DNA of 64,000 nucleotides from Pseudomonas sp. GM79. GTDB lineage: Bacteria > Pseudomonadota > Gammaproteobacteria > Pseudomonadales > Pseudomonadaceae. A program made the position numbers and the translations under genes. Location: the NCBI RefSeq assembly GCF_000282495.1, contig NZ_AKJE01000075.1:1-64000 (forward strand), written 5' to 3'. Below the pieces are notes generated by a model. It did not search any database. It saw nothing but the letters and a program-made list of their open reading frames with translations, and was not told the DNA's origin. Of this stretch, positions 49,936 to 58,711 are shown one piece after another (position 1 is the first letter of the stretch; every line of letters starts with the position of its first letter).

Positions 49936-50733
49936 GTGCTGATGCTCAAACTGCTGGTGATTCCGGGATTTCTGTTGATGATTTCCCTGGCCGGTAAACG
50001 CTGGGGCCCAAGTGTGGCCGGTTGGCTGTCGGGGTTGCCGGTGGTGGTCGGGCCAATTCTGTTTTTTCTCGCCATCGAGCAAGGCGTGATGTTCGCCGCT
50101 CAGGCGGCGACGGCAGCGTTATCGGCAATGTTCGCCATGATTGCCTTCTGCGTGACCTACGCCCAGGTTGCACAACGCTTGAGCTGGCCGTGGGCACTGA
50201 TGATTTCATTGCTGGTCTGGGGATTGGCTGCCGGTGTGCTGTCGCTGATCCCGCCGTCTCTGGTGTTCTCGGTAATCGCGGCCGCCACCGCATTACTGGC
50301 CGCTCCGTACCTGTTTCCCTCGGTGCAACCTATCGTTTCAGGCCCGACGCCGAAGTCCGACAAACTGCTGCTGCGCATGATGGCCGGCGCCCTGCTCACA
50401 TTGGCTGTGACGTTGCTGGCCAGCACCGTCGGCGAACGCTGGAGCGGGTTGCTCGCGGTATTCCCGGTGCTAGGCAGTGTGATGGCGGTGTTTTCCCAGC
50501 AGACTCGCGGGCCTGCTTTTACTGCGGTGTTGCTCAGGGCGACGGCGACGGGGATGTATTCGTTTGCGGCGTTTTGTCTGGTGTTGGCGCTTGCGCTGCC
50601 GCAGTTTGGGTGGCAGGGGTTTGTTTTGGGCGTGGGAGTATCGATGGGAATGTTGTTGATCACGAAACGCTTGCTTTTGCGATCTGGAAACAATGCACCA
50701 GGAACACGAAAGCTGCGCAAGATGAATGGATAG
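49936..50733 (+). CDS. conserved inner-membrane protein, unknown function
   Basis: 265 residues with about eight hydrophobic segments (LLVIPGFLLMISLAG, WLSGLPVVVGPILFFLAI, LSAMFAMIAFCVTYA, ALMISLLVWGLAAGVLSLI, LVFSVIAAATALLAAPYLF, ALLTLAVTLLAS, FAAFCLVLALALPQFG, FVLGVGVSMGMLLITK). WGPSVAGWLSGLPVVVGPILF is repeated in kind as RWSGLLAVFPVLGSVMAVF, suggesting an internal duplication. GTG at 49936 or ATG at 49942 may be the start; GGAG lies upstream. I do not recognise the family. Confidence 0.8.
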   Translation: MLMLKLLVIPGFLLMISLAGKRWGPSVAGWLSGLPVVVGPILFFLAIEQGVMFAAQAATAALSAMFAMIAFCVTYAQVAQRLSWPWALMISLLVWGLAAGVLSLIPPSLVFSVIAAATALLAAPYLFPSVQPIVSGPTPKSDKLLLRMMAGALLTLAVTLLASTVGERWSGLLAVFPVLGSVMAVFSQQTRGPAFTAVLLRATATGMYSFAAFCLVLALALPQFGWQGFVLGVGVSMGMLLITKRLLLRSGNNAPGTRKLRKMNG

Positions 50734-50903
50734 CCTTGGCTTTTCAGCGGTTAGACATCACGCCGGCAAAAACCGCAGGCATTACGGCATGATGCGTCCC
50801 GTCCTTTCCCCATGAAGAGGCCGTTTTTCTTGAACGATTGCGAGGGTGGCACAGAGTTCGGTGACTCAGGCATGATGCGAACTTCAGCCAACGGAGAGGC
50901 GTA

Positions 50904-51680
50904 ATGAGCAGCAACGATAGCCCATCGGTTTCACTGGCCCTGCGTTCGTATACGGGTCAGGTCGAGCTGCATGATCACGACTTCCATCAAGTCGTGCTAC
51001 CGCAGTCCGGCGCCATGGACATCGAGGTTGACGGCCAGGGCGGCAAAGTCGACTGGAGCCAGGGAGTGGTGATTCCCGCCGGTGCGCGTCATGCGTTTCT
51101 GGCGCAGAAGGCTAATACCTTTTTGGTGCTCGACGTGCCAGCGGCGCCTTTCGGCGAGCAGCAGAATATCGATTTGTCGAGCAGACTGCTGGTCGACAAA
51201 CTCTTCTTCCCGGTGCGCCCGGAAATCCGCCATTTGCTCGATTACGCCGCCCGTAGCGCGCCGATGCTGATCAGCTCGCCTCAGGTGGCCGAATCCTGGA
51301 GCACGTTGCTGTTGTCCTCTCTGACGCTGCCCTCCAGAAACATCCCCGATCACAGCCAGTTCACGCTCGCCCGGGCCCTGGCCTGTATCGAAAGCAACCT
51401 GGACAGCGCGCTCACCGCCACGGACATCGCGCGGGTGGCCGGAACCAGCGAACGGCGCCTCTACGTGTTGTTCGATCAGCACTTGAAGACCACACCTTTC
51501 GCGCACATTGCGAGCTTGCGCCTGAACAGAGCCATCGAGCTGCTTTGCGAGACCGCGCTGTCGATCACCGAAATCGCTCATCGGGTCGGCTATGCCGATC
51601 AGAGTGCCCTCACCCATGCGCTGAAAAAGCACCGTGACCTCACCCCGGCCGCCGTCCGCAGAAGTTCACGCTTGGCGTGA
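50904..51680 (+). CDS. AraC-family regulator with N-terminal cupin
   Basis: 258 residues. The N-terminal half is a cupin-like sensor (HDHDFHQVVLPQSGAMDIEVDG, GVVIPAGARHAFLAQKANTFLVLDVP). The C-terminal AraC domain has LTATDIARVAGTSERRLYVLFDQHL and LSITEIAHRVGYADQSALTHALKKHRDLTPAAVRR. GGAGAGGC precedes the ATG. It precedes, in the same direction, an EamA transporter (103 bp gap) and the radical SAM gene, so local control of these is likely. Confidence 0.92.
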   Translation: MSSNDSPSVSLALRSYTGQVELHDHDFHQVVLPQSGAMDIEVDGQGGKVDWSQGVVIPAGARHAFLAQKANTFLVLDVPAAPFGEQQNIDLSSRLLVDKLFFPVRPEIRHLLDYAARSAPMLISSPQVAESWSTLLLSSLTLPSRNIPDHSQFTLARALACIESNLDSALTATDIARVAGTSERRLYVLFDQHLKTTPFAHIASLRLNRAIELLCETALSITEIAHRVGYADQSALTHALKKHRDLTPAAVRRSSRLA

Positions 51681-51783
51681 ATCCGGCAGGCCTGAACAAA
51701 TCTTCAGCAGTTTCCGTCAATACCCTCCCCACCAGACCTTTCTATCATCGCCTCACTGACATGAAGAATCAGACGAGGCACAG

Positions 51784-52698
51784 ATGAGCGAAGCGACGCA
51801 GACAACCAAAACACTTGGGTCCGCCAAGACCGCGACATCCGCCACTGCCGTCGGTGTGATCGCAGTGTTTCTATGGTCCTGCCTGGCGTTATTGACCACC
51901 CTTACTGAAGGCATTCCCCCCTTTCAGTTGCTGACCCTGAGCTTCGGCGTCGCGTTTGTGGCGAGTCTGTGCATTCTCGGGCGACGCGGTGTGGCAGGGT
52001 TTCGCAGCTGGAACCAGCCCTGGTCGGTCTGGGCGGTCGGTTTTCTCGGGATCTTCGCCTACCACGCGCTGTATTTTTTCGCCCTCAAAGCCGCTCCAGC
52101 CGCCGAGGCCAGCCTGATCGCCTACTTGTGGCCGCTGCTGATTGTGCTGTTCTCGGCCTTCACCGCCGGTGAACAGCTACGCAAACGCCAACTGCTCGGT
52201 GCGCTGCTGGGGCTGGCCGGGACCGCATTCATCATGCAGCAGCGTGCTTCGGCGGAAGTCGCCGACATGCCGGTGGCCGGCTACCTGGCCGCGTTCGCCT
52301 GCGCGTTGGTCTGGTCGTCCTACTCGGTCATCAACCGGCGCTTCAACGAAGTGCCAAGCAGCATCATCGGCGGCATCTGCGGCCTGGTCGCGGTGGCAGG
52401 TCTGGTCTGTCATCTGGCGTTTGAGACCTCGGTCACCCCCGACTCCGGCCAATGGGCGGCCATCGTCGGCCTCGGCCTGGGGCCAGTGGGGCTGGCGTTT
52501 TTTGCCTGGGATCACGCGACCAAGCACGGCAGCCTGTCGATGCTCGGCGCACTGTCGTACCTCGCGCCACTGATCTCGACCCTGCTGTTGGTGGCCATCG
52601 GGCAAAGCCATGCCAGCCCGTTCCTGATTATTCCCGCCCTGCTGATTATCGTCGGCGCCGTTATCGCAACCTCGCGAACAGGTCAGCCCAAAGCCTGA
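51784..52698 (+). CDS. EamA/DMT-family transporter
   Basis: 304 residues with two EamA repeats and about ten membrane spans (VGVIAVFLWSCLALLTTL, SVWAVGFLGIFAYHALYFFALKAAPAAEASLIAYLWPLLIVLFSAF, VWSSYSVINRRF, LGLGPVGLAFFAWDHATKHGSLSMLGALSYLAPLISTLLL). Family members usually export metabolites or amino acids. The radical SAM gene starts 27 bases after its stop and shares the direction, so the two are probably an operon; export of that enzyme's product is an attractive inference. Confidence 0.92.
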   Translation: MSEATQTTKTLGSAKTATSATAVGVIAVFLWSCLALLTTLTEGIPPFQLLTLSFGVAFVASLCILGRRGVAGFRSWNQPWSVWAVGFLGIFAYHALYFFALKAAPAAEASLIAYLWPLLIVLFSAFTAGEQLRKRQLLGALLGLAGTAFIMQQRASAEVADMPVAGYLAAFACALVWSSYSVINRRFNEVPSSIIGGICGLVAVAGLVCHLAFETSVTPDSGQWAAIVGLGLGPVGLAFFAWDHATKHGSLSMLGALSYLAPLISTLLLVAIGQSHASPFLIIPALLIIVGAVIATSRTGQPKA

Positions 52699-52725
52699 CA
52701 TCAATGTTGTAAAGGAGCTGTGGAG

Positions 52726-54528
52726 ATGGACCTGATTGCCTCTGAAGGAACAGTAAGGATTGAACGCGACCTGCCACGTTTTAGCGTGGCCCCCAATCGA
52801 CCTGCACTCCAGCACCTGGGGCTGCCTTCACTGAAATCGAGCCGCAGCGGCATTCGCCGTCGTGCCAACGGCGAAGCCCCGCGAGTGCTGCTATTCGTGC
52901 CACCCTACACACGGTTGATCGAACCGGTGCCGCTGGGCAGCGCGTTTGCCGATATCGGCATCGACACGTTCGAAGTCATGAAGCGCGCGGGTACGCCCAT
53001 CGGCCTGTTGCGCATCGCCACGGTGGCCAGGCGTGCCGGTTACGACGTGCAAATTGTCGATGCGCCGTTCGCCGGCTGGTCTCAGGAACAGACACTGGTG
53101 GCAGTCGATCAGGGCCACTTGATCCGCTATGGCCTCACCGACGCGCAGATGCGCAAGATCATCGAAGACGCCCAGCCGGACATCGTCGGCATCCAGTGCA
53201 ACTACACCGTGCAGTGGGGCAACGCACGGGCGCTGGCCGATCTGGTGAAATCCATCGACCCCGACTTGCTGCTGGTCACCGGTGGCGCGCATTCGAGCGG
53301 CGACTGGCAGAACGTCTTGCTCGACTCGCCCTTCGATTTCACGCTGATCAACGAAGCCGATCGTGCCTTCACCCTGTTGCTCGACGCCCTCACCCATGAC
53401 GCCGGCAATGTTGACGCTGTACCGGGTATTGCCTACCGCAACTACAGCGGCCAGTTGGTTCGCCCGACACGCAAATCCAGCTACTTGAGCATTGTCCCGG
53501 CCCGGCAGGATCTGGAAGAGCGTCTGGGCGTGATGCCGCTGCCGGACTTCAGTTTCCTCGATATGAACAACTATCTGCAGCCTTATCACTCCTCCGGGGC
53601 CAGGGTGCGCAAGAACGGGGCCTGGGCACAGATCTTTTCCACCATCGGCTGCAACGTCAATTGCAACTTTTGCTACATCCCCAAGATCAACGGCCCCTGG
53701 CGGGCACTTGGGCTGGACTGGTTTGACCTGCACCTGGCCGACCTGGTCAAACAGGGCGTGACTGAAGTGCTGATCGAAGACGATCACCTGATGCACGACC
53801 CGCTGTACGCCATGGAAGTCGGCAAATTATTGAAGAAACACAACCTGCCCTGGGTCGAGGAAGGTGGTCTGAGCTTGTTCAATCTGGTGCTGTTGCACAA
53901 GGGCGAGCAATTTCTAGCCGAACTCGACGAACAGGAACTCAAAAGCCCCCATTACCGCAATGTCATCGCGGCCATTCGCGGCGGGCTAACGGCAAAGGCA
54001 TTCATCCGGTCAATCGCCGAGAACGGCTGCTACAACATTTATCTGGCAGTGGAGAGTGCCAACGAAGAAAGCCTGGTGAACTCCAACAAGTCACGCTTCA
54101 ACGCCATCCAGCAGGCAACCTTCGAAATCATTCAGATGTTTACCGAATGCGGGATTCAGGTCACCGGTGGGTTCATGCTCGGTTTCGTCAACCCGCCTGC
54201 TTCGGCCGGTGAGCAACCGTTCATTGAAAGCCTGGGGCAGATCAGCAATACCATCGACTACGCCGTCAACCTGATGGGCGCAGGTATGGCTTATGCCAAT
54301 CCCTTTATCGTCACGCCGATTCCGGGCACTGAAATGTGGGAATACCAGCAGCAATACGTAGTCCGCCACTACGACAACGGCTGGTCTCATGAAAAAGCCA
54401 CCATGGCCACGGAGAAGTGGAGCGCCGAAGACATCGAAAAAGCCCGCATGGAACTGCTGGTGCGCGCCAACGGTGCCGATCGGGTCAGGGAGATGGTGCG
54501 GCGTGGGACGTGGCCGGTGGATGCTTGA
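52726..54528 (+). CDS. B12-binding-domain radical SAM enzyme, unknown substrate
   Basis: 600 residues. The N-terminal part has a cobalamin-binding-like Rossmann domain (VLLFVPPYTRLIEPVPLGSAF, IGLLRIATVARRAGYDVQIVDAP, DIVGIQCNYTVQWGNARALADLVKSID, LLLVTGGAHSS). The radical SAM cluster motif is CNVNCNFC, Cys 309/313/316, in a TIM-barrel region with TEVLIEDDHLMHDP and CGIQVTGGFMLGF. The B12-box DxHxxG is not obvious, as in many of this class. AAAGGAG favours the ATG at 52726 over GTG at 52720. Class B radical SAM enzymes methylate or rearrange unactivated carbons. It stands in an AraC / exporter / rSAM group with no further biosynthetic gene. Confidence 0.9.
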   Translation: MDLIASEGTVRIERDLPRFSVAPNRPALQHLGLPSLKSSRSGIRRRANGEAPRVLLFVPPYTRLIEPVPLGSAFADIGIDTFEVMKRAGTPIGLLRIATVARRAGYDVQIVDAPFAGWSQEQTLVAVDQGHLIRYGLTDAQMRKIIEDAQPDIVGIQCNYTVQWGNARALADLVKSIDPDLLLVTGGAHSSGDWQNVLLDSPFDFTLINEADRAFTLLLDALTHDAGNVDAVPGIAYRNYSGQLVRPTRKSSYLSIVPARQDLEERLGVMPLPDFSFLDMNNYLQPYHSSGARVRKNGAWAQIFSTIGCNVNCNFCYIPKINGPWRALGLDWFDLHLADLVKQGVTEVLIEDDHLMHDPLYAMEVGKLLKKHNLPWVEEGGLSLFNLVLLHKGEQFLAELDEQELKSPHYRNVIAAIRGGLTAKAFIRSIAENGCYNIYLAVESANEESLVNSNKSRFNAIQQATFEIIQMFTECGIQVTGGFMLGFVNPPASAGEQPFIESLGQISNTIDYAVNLMGAGMAYANPFIVTPIPGTEMWEYQQQYVVRHYDNGWSHEKATMATEKWSAEDIEKARMELLVRANGADRVREMVRRGTWPVDA

Positions 54529-54665
54529 GAGAGCGCTTGCCCCCTCGCCACAACCAACTCATTCGCCAGTACTGCGTAACCAGTCAGCACATTCGCGCTG
54601 GAGTGCTTCCTGACCTCCATGGGATGATCGCCGTCAAAGCGCGGATCATCCCCTGGAGAGTTTGA

Positions 54666-55253
54666 ATGTCATTGTTGAGTAAAAAAGCCGTTGTTCTGCT
54701 GCTGATGGCGGCTACCAGCCTGGGTGCCTTGAATGTGCAGGCGGCCAAGGCCACTGCCGGCGACAAAGCGCCGGCCCAGAAGGTCTCGATGCTCGGCGGC
54801 AAGTTCACCTTCACCCTGCCCAAGGGTTTCATCGCCAACCCGCTGCCAGCCGGCGATGCGGCCACCGGCACTGCTGGGGCGACGGGTACGATGTACACCA
54901 ACCAGACCACCAAAACCGTGGTGATCGCCGCTGAAAACACCATCCCCGGCGGCGTCAACGTCAAGGACAACGACGGTGAATTCCTCGACAACACCGTGTC
55001 CGCGTTCGCCACCGAGCAACGCAACGCCTTGCCGGATTTCAACAAAACCAGCGAAAAAAGCCTGACTCAGAAAGGCACGGGCCTGGGCCTTCGGCAGCTC
55101 GACAGCACCGCCACCCAGGGCGGCGGCATGACGCTGGACAGCACGTTGATGGCTGCTTCCGGCACGCGCATGGCCATCGTTCAGATCATTTCCCGCCCCA
55201 ACGACAAAACCGGCCACGAAACGCTGGTGAAACAAATCGTCAGCGGCAAATAA
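54666..55253 (+). CDS. exported protein, DcrB-like
   Basis: 195 residues. The signal peptide (MSLLSKKAVVLLLMAATSLGALNVQAAK) ends near residue 27. The mature part KVSMLGGKFTFTLPKGFIANPLPAGD, TTKTVVIAAENTIPGGV and GTRMAIVQIISRPNDKTGHETLVKQIVSGK resembles DcrB/DUF1795-type periplasmic proteins. CTGGAGAG precedes the ATG. It converges on the esterase gene with only 11 bases between stops. Function unknown. Confidence 0.8.
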   Translation: MSLLSKKAVVLLLMAATSLGALNVQAAKATAGDKAPAQKVSMLGGKFTFTLPKGFIANPLPAGDAATGTAGATGTMYTNQTTKTVVIAAENTIPGGVNVKDNDGEFLDNTVSAFATEQRNALPDFNKTSEKSLTQKGTGLGLRQLDSTATQGGGMTLDSTLMAASGTRMAIVQIISRPNDKTGHETLVKQIVSGK

Positions 55254-55264
55254 ACCCGACCGAT

Positions 55265-55981
55265 TCAGGGATTGAGGCGCTGCAACCAGGCGCTCAAATC
55301 CTGCATCTCGGTGGCGCTGATGCTGTGACCGACACCCGGATAAGCATGAAACTGGGGCTTGAGTGACAGGCGCTGCAACAGGCTGTCGGCCTCTGTACCG
55401 TCGTTATAGGGCAGGCGTTTGTCGGCGGTGCCATGACCAATGAAAATCGCCAGTTGCTGGCGTTTTTCATCCGGTTTGAGCTCGGACTTGAGTACCGGCA
55501 GAATTCGCCCGCTCAGTGCCGCAATTCCACCCACTGCGTCGGGATGACGCAACGCGACCTCGTAGGACATCATCGCGCCCTGGCTGAAACCCACCAGGAA
55601 TACCTTGTCCGCTTCGGTGTGATATTTCTTCGCCGCTTGTGCGACAAAATCCCTCAACACCTGGCCGCTGGCCTTCAGGTCGTCCGTCTCACCGTCATAG
55701 GCGCCCTCGCCCTTCTGGCGAAACCACTGGTAACTGCCCTCTTCCATCGTCATCGGCGCCCGCACCGACAGGTAGTTGTACTGGGGCGGCAATTGATCCT
55801 TGATGTCGAACAGGTCCTGCTCGTTACTGCCGTAACCGTGCAGGAAAATCACCAAAGGTTGGTTGCGGGATTCGGCGTTGGCCTGCTCCAGGTACTTGAG
55901 CGGCAGATCGGTGTGCAGCGGGGTTTGAGCGTGGACGGCGGTGGACGCCAGGAGCGTGAGCAGAGCGAGTAACTTCAACAT
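55265..55981 (-). CDS. exported carboxylesterase/phospholipase-type alpha/beta hydrolase
   Basis: 238 residues from MLKLLALLTLLASTAVHAQ (signal peptide). The fold is Abhydrolase_2: LVIFLHGYGSNEQDLFDI (oxyanion region), nucleophile Ser in VFLVGFSQGAMMSYEVALRHP, the Asp in IGHGTADKRLPY and the His in AYPGVGHSISATEMQDL. The substrate is an ester, otherwise unspecified; periplasmic location is likely. AAGGAAGG precedes the ATG at 55981. The frame continues into REP sequence upstream, which is not part of the gene. Confidence 0.9.
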   Translation of the reverse strand: MLKLLALLTLLASTAVHAQTPLHTDLPLKYLEQANAESRNQPLVIFLHGYGSNEQDLFDIKDQLPPQYNYLSVRAPMTMEEGSYQWFRQKGEGAYDGETDDLKASGQVLRDFVAQAAKKYHTEADKVFLVGFSQGAMMSYEVALRHPDAVGGIAALSGRILPVLKSELKPDEKRQQLAIFIGHGTADKRLPYNDGTEADSLLQRLSLKPQFHAYPGVGHSISATEMQDLSAWLQRLNP

Positions 55982-56079
55982 AAACCTTCCTTCACAGCGC
56001 GCAGGATTCGGGGCAAAGCCTAACACTGTGAGGCGGGATGTCGATGATGACCCAGGCATCTTCGCCGCTTCTGAAGCCG

Positions 56080-56242
56080 TCTTCGCGAGCAAGCCCGCTC
56101 CCACAGTTGATCGGGGCTGATCACAAATTTTGTGATCGACACAGTTCCAATGTGGGAGCGGGCTTGCTCGCGAAGGCGTCTGCACATTCAACATTGATGT
56201 TGCCTGACACAACGCTTTCGCGAGCAAGCCCGCTCCCACATT
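56080..56242. repeat. cluster of three main-family REP units
   Basis: Units near 56083, 56153 and 56220 in alternating orientation. The first two enclose the GATC-rich spacer also seen at 49739-49838; the last two form the usual pair. The cluster lies upstream of the esterase and downstream of the amino-acid binding protein gene. Confidence 0.88.
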
Positions 56243-56267
56243 AAATCGCGGCCTGATTAGAGAGCAT

Positions 56268-56305
56268 AAAAAAGTGGCCACCGCGTCAACAGTGGCCACT
56301 TTTTT
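56268..56305. terminator. strong bidirectional terminator
   Basis: Perfect 14-base arms AAAAAAGTGGCCAC / GTGGCCACTTTTTT with a ten-base loop. It ends the leftward binding-protein gene (stop at 56316) and has a T tract on either strand. Confidence 0.9.
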
Positions 56306-56315
56306 CTACAGCCTA

Positions 56316-57095
56316 TTAATGACCGTAAACGTCAAAGTTGAAGTACTTGTCCTGCACTTGCTTGTACTTGCCGTTGGCGCGGATTTCGGTGATGGCGGTG
56401 TTGAATTTGTCCGCCAGCTCTTTATCACCCTTGCGCACGGCGATGCCGGCACCGCCGCCGAAGTACTTGGCGTCTTCATAGGTCGGGCCTACGAAGGCGA
56501 AGCCTTTACCGGCGTCGGTTTTCAGGAAACCGTCGTCCAGGTTGACCGAGTCGGCCAGCATCGCGTCGAGGCGACCGGCGACCATGTCCAGGTTGGCTTC
56601 CTGCTGGGAACCGTAACGCACCAGGTTGATGCCGGCCGGCACCAGCACTTCCGTGGCGAAACGGTCGTGGGTGCTGGCGCGCAACACACCGACTTTCTTG
56701 CCTTTGAGCTCGGTCAGCGGATCCTTGACGTCGGTGCCTTCCTTCATCACGAACCGAGCCGGGGTGTGGTAGTACTTGATGGTGAAGTCGACGTTCTTCT
56801 TGCGATCGTCGGTGATGGTCATGGACGACAGGATCGCGTCGATTTTCTTGACCTTCAGGGCCGGGATCAAACCATCGAACTCTTGTTCGACCCAGGTGCA
56901 CTTCACTTTCATCTGCTCACACAACGCATCGCCGATGTCCACGTCGAAACCGGTGAGTTTGCCGTCCGGGGTTTTCATCGAGAATGGCGGGTAGCCGGCT
57001 TCGATACCGAGGCGAATCGGCTTGGCGTCATCGGCCATGGCGGTCAGGGACAACATCGACAGTGCCAGGGCACCGAACATCACTCGCTTCTTCAT
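56316..57095 (-). CDS. basic amino-acid ABC transporter substrate-binding protein (Lys/Arg/Orn type)
   Basis: 259 residues with signal peptide (MKKRVMFGALALSMLSLTAMADD). The family-3 solute-binding signature GFDVDIGDALCEQMKVKCTWVEQEFDGLIPALKVKKIDAILSSMTIT is clear, with C-terminal GIAVRKGDKELADKFNTAITEIRANGKYKQVQDKYFNFDVYG. It resembles ArtJ/HisJ/AotJ proteins. No permease or ATPase is adjacent, so it must use a transporter encoded elsewhere. A strong terminator follows. Confidence 0.92.
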   Translation of the reverse strand: MKKRVMFGALALSMLSLTAMADDAKPIRLGIEAGYPPFSMKTPDGKLTGFDVDIGDALCEQMKVKCTWVEQEFDGLIPALKVKKIDAILSSMTITDDRKKNVDFTIKYYHTPARFVMKEGTDVKDPLTELKGKKVGVLRASTHDRFATEVLVPAGINLVRYGSQQEANLDMVAGRLDAMLADSVNLDDGFLKTDAGKGFAFVGPTYEDAKYFGGGAGIAVRKGDKELADKFNTAITEIRANGKYKQVQDKYFNFDVYGH

Positions 57096-57417
57096 TTATA
57101 ACTCCTGTGTGCGGAGGCTTTTATTGGCAGCTTTCGATTGGCAACTTTCGGTTAGTGAAGACCGAAGTGGCCGGCAGTCTAGAGCGGCTTCAGGAGGGCA
57201 AATTGTGTTTAAGCGACAAATACTTATAGAAAAAAAGCCGCGGGATTCAAGGCACTTGAAGCGTGCGCCACGGTGGTGCAAGGGCTGTAGGACAATCCCT
57301 TGTTTCAGACAAAACCTACAAGGTTTCGGGCGTGATCCGATTGAACAGTCGCGCTGGTGATGAAGCTTTTTTTGCGGCACATTGATCCCGCCACCCCATC
57401 CCCGAAAGAGAAGCGTG
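57096..57417. other. intergenic region with 14-bp tandem repeat
   Basis: About 320 bases between divergent genes. Two near-identical 14-base units TTGGCAGCTTTCGA and TTGGCAACTTTCGG lie in tandem at 57124-57151, within 30-56 bases of the binding-protein start, possibly in its leader. No small gene is convincing in the remainder. Confidence 0.4.
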
Positions 57418-58059
57418 ATGCCCGCATTGAACCTGATCCAGCACCATCCTGCCGAAGGTCCTGGCGCCATTGCCGAATGGGCTCGGGCCCGTGGCATTAC
57501 GCTGAACGTGTTTCGCGCCGACCTCAGCCAGTTGCCGCCGGTGAGCGCGGCACCCGCGATCCTGTTGGGCGGGCCTTATGAATCCAACGCCGGGCCGACG
57601 TGGCTGGAAGCGGAGCGTCAGTGGCTGGCGGGGAGTCTGGCTCAGGGCGCGGCGGTGTTTGCGATTTGTCTGGGCGCGCAATTGCTGGCGTTGAGCCTGG
57701 GTGGGAATGTGCGACGCATGGCTCGCACCGAAACTGGCTGGACGACTGTGACCTTTGCGGATGGCCAGACGCTGAAGGTGTTGGAATGGCACGAAGATGC
57801 AATCGATCTACCGCCAGGTGCGCAGTTGCTGGCCAGCAGTGACGTGTGTGAGCAGCAGATGTACCGCGTCGGGGCGACTCGGGTGGGGTTGCAGTTCCAC
57901 CCGGAGTGGGATGCTGAATCGGTGGCAATTCTCAATGAGTACTTTGCCGAAGAGTCGCCGTTGCCTCGGGGGCCACAGGACAGCGCCGCCTATGCAGCCG
58001 TATTTGGCTGGTTGCAGGTGACGCTGGATGAGTGGTGGGCGGTGCGGACAGCGGTTTGA
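57418..58059 (+). CDS. class I glutamine amidotransferase-like protein
   Basis: 213 residues. Nucleophilic Cys in AVFAICLGAQLLALSLGG, catalytic His and Glu in VGLQFHPEWDAESV, and PAILLGGPYESNAGPTW. It belongs to the GuaA-like standalone GATase1 group, which includes gamma-glutamyl hydrolases. The ATG at 57418 has GAAAGAG upstream. No synthase partner is nearby. The product transferred or cleaved is unknown. Confidence 0.9.
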   Translation: MPALNLIQHHPAEGPGAIAEWARARGITLNVFRADLSQLPPVSAAPAILLGGPYESNAGPTWLEAERQWLAGSLAQGAAVFAICLGAQLLALSLGGNVRRMARTETGWTTVTFADGQTLKVLEWHEDAIDLPPGAQLLASSDVCEQQMYRVGATRVGLQFHPEWDAESVAILNEYFAEESPLPRGPQDSAAYAAVFGWLQVTLDEWWAVRTAV

Positions 58060-58065
58060 ATCAAG

Positions 58066-58168
58066 ATCAAAAGATCGCAGCCTTCGGCAGCTCCTACAGG
58101 GGGACGTACAGCCGTAATTTCACCGGTACTCGATCAATGTAGGAGCTGGCGAAGCCTGCGATCTTTTC
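58066..58168. repeat. inverted second-family REP pair
   Basis: Facing copies of the GATCGCAGCCTTCGGCAGC / CGAAGCCTGCGATCTTTT hairpin family between the amidotransferase and rhodanese genes. Confidence 0.85.
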
Positions 58169-58175
58169 GGCTACA

Positions 58176-58610
58176 TCAACATTCGCAGCCGATCACGGTA
58201 CTGACCGGCCGTTGCACCACAACACTCAATTCAAACCCCTCATCCAGCCACCCGATAACCCCGCCAATCATTTCCTTGACCGGGTAACCCAGCGCCGCCA
58301 GTTTCACCGCGGCCTTGTTGGCGCCGTTGCAGTGGGGCCCTGCGCAATAAACCACAAACAGCGTGGACTTCGAATAAGCCGCCAGCCCGTCAGCCGTGAT
58401 CAGCCGACCCGGAATGTTGATCGCGCCCGGCACATGTCCGCGCTCGAACGCCAACGGTCCGCGCACGTCGACCAGGACAAAATCCACCTCGCCGGCCTGT
58501 TGGCTACCATAGACGTCGGAACAATCGGTCTCGAAGGTCAGACGGTTGCTGAAATGCATCAGGGCGATGGCAGATGGGGCGGCGGGAATTTCGCGAACCA
58601 GGCTGGGCAT
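58176..58610 (-). CDS. rhodanese-like sulfurtransferase
   Basis: 144 residues, one rhodanese domain. VDFVLVDVRGPLAFERGHVPGAINIPGRLI opens it; the active-site Cys is in LFVVYCAGPHCNGANKAAVKLAALGYPVKEMIGGVIGW. GGAG precedes the ATG at 58610 (MPSLVREIP). It is divergent from ftrA, a pairing that suggests FtrA controls it. It may move sulfur from thiosulfate or act as a redox switch; the substrate is unknown. Confidence 0.88.
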   Translation of the reverse strand: MPSLVREIPAAPSAIALMHFSNRLTFETDCSDVYGSQQAGEVDFVLVDVRGPLAFERGHVPGAINIPGRLITADGLAAYSKSTLFVVYCAGPHCNGANKAAVKLAALGYPVKEMIGGVIGWLDEGFELSVVVQRPVSTVIGCEC

Positions 58611-58711
58611 GGGCTGTACTCCAAAGTCTCGGTGGGTGTGGGAAGACTTTATCTGCCCTACGCTTGTCGCTACAGTGGCGCACAAGACACTCACCGGGAA
58701 TTTTCCGCCAA

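Noticed and set aside
55982..56299. N-terminal extension of the esterase frame
   Set aside because: It reads through REP repeats; the signal peptide and SD place the start at 55981.
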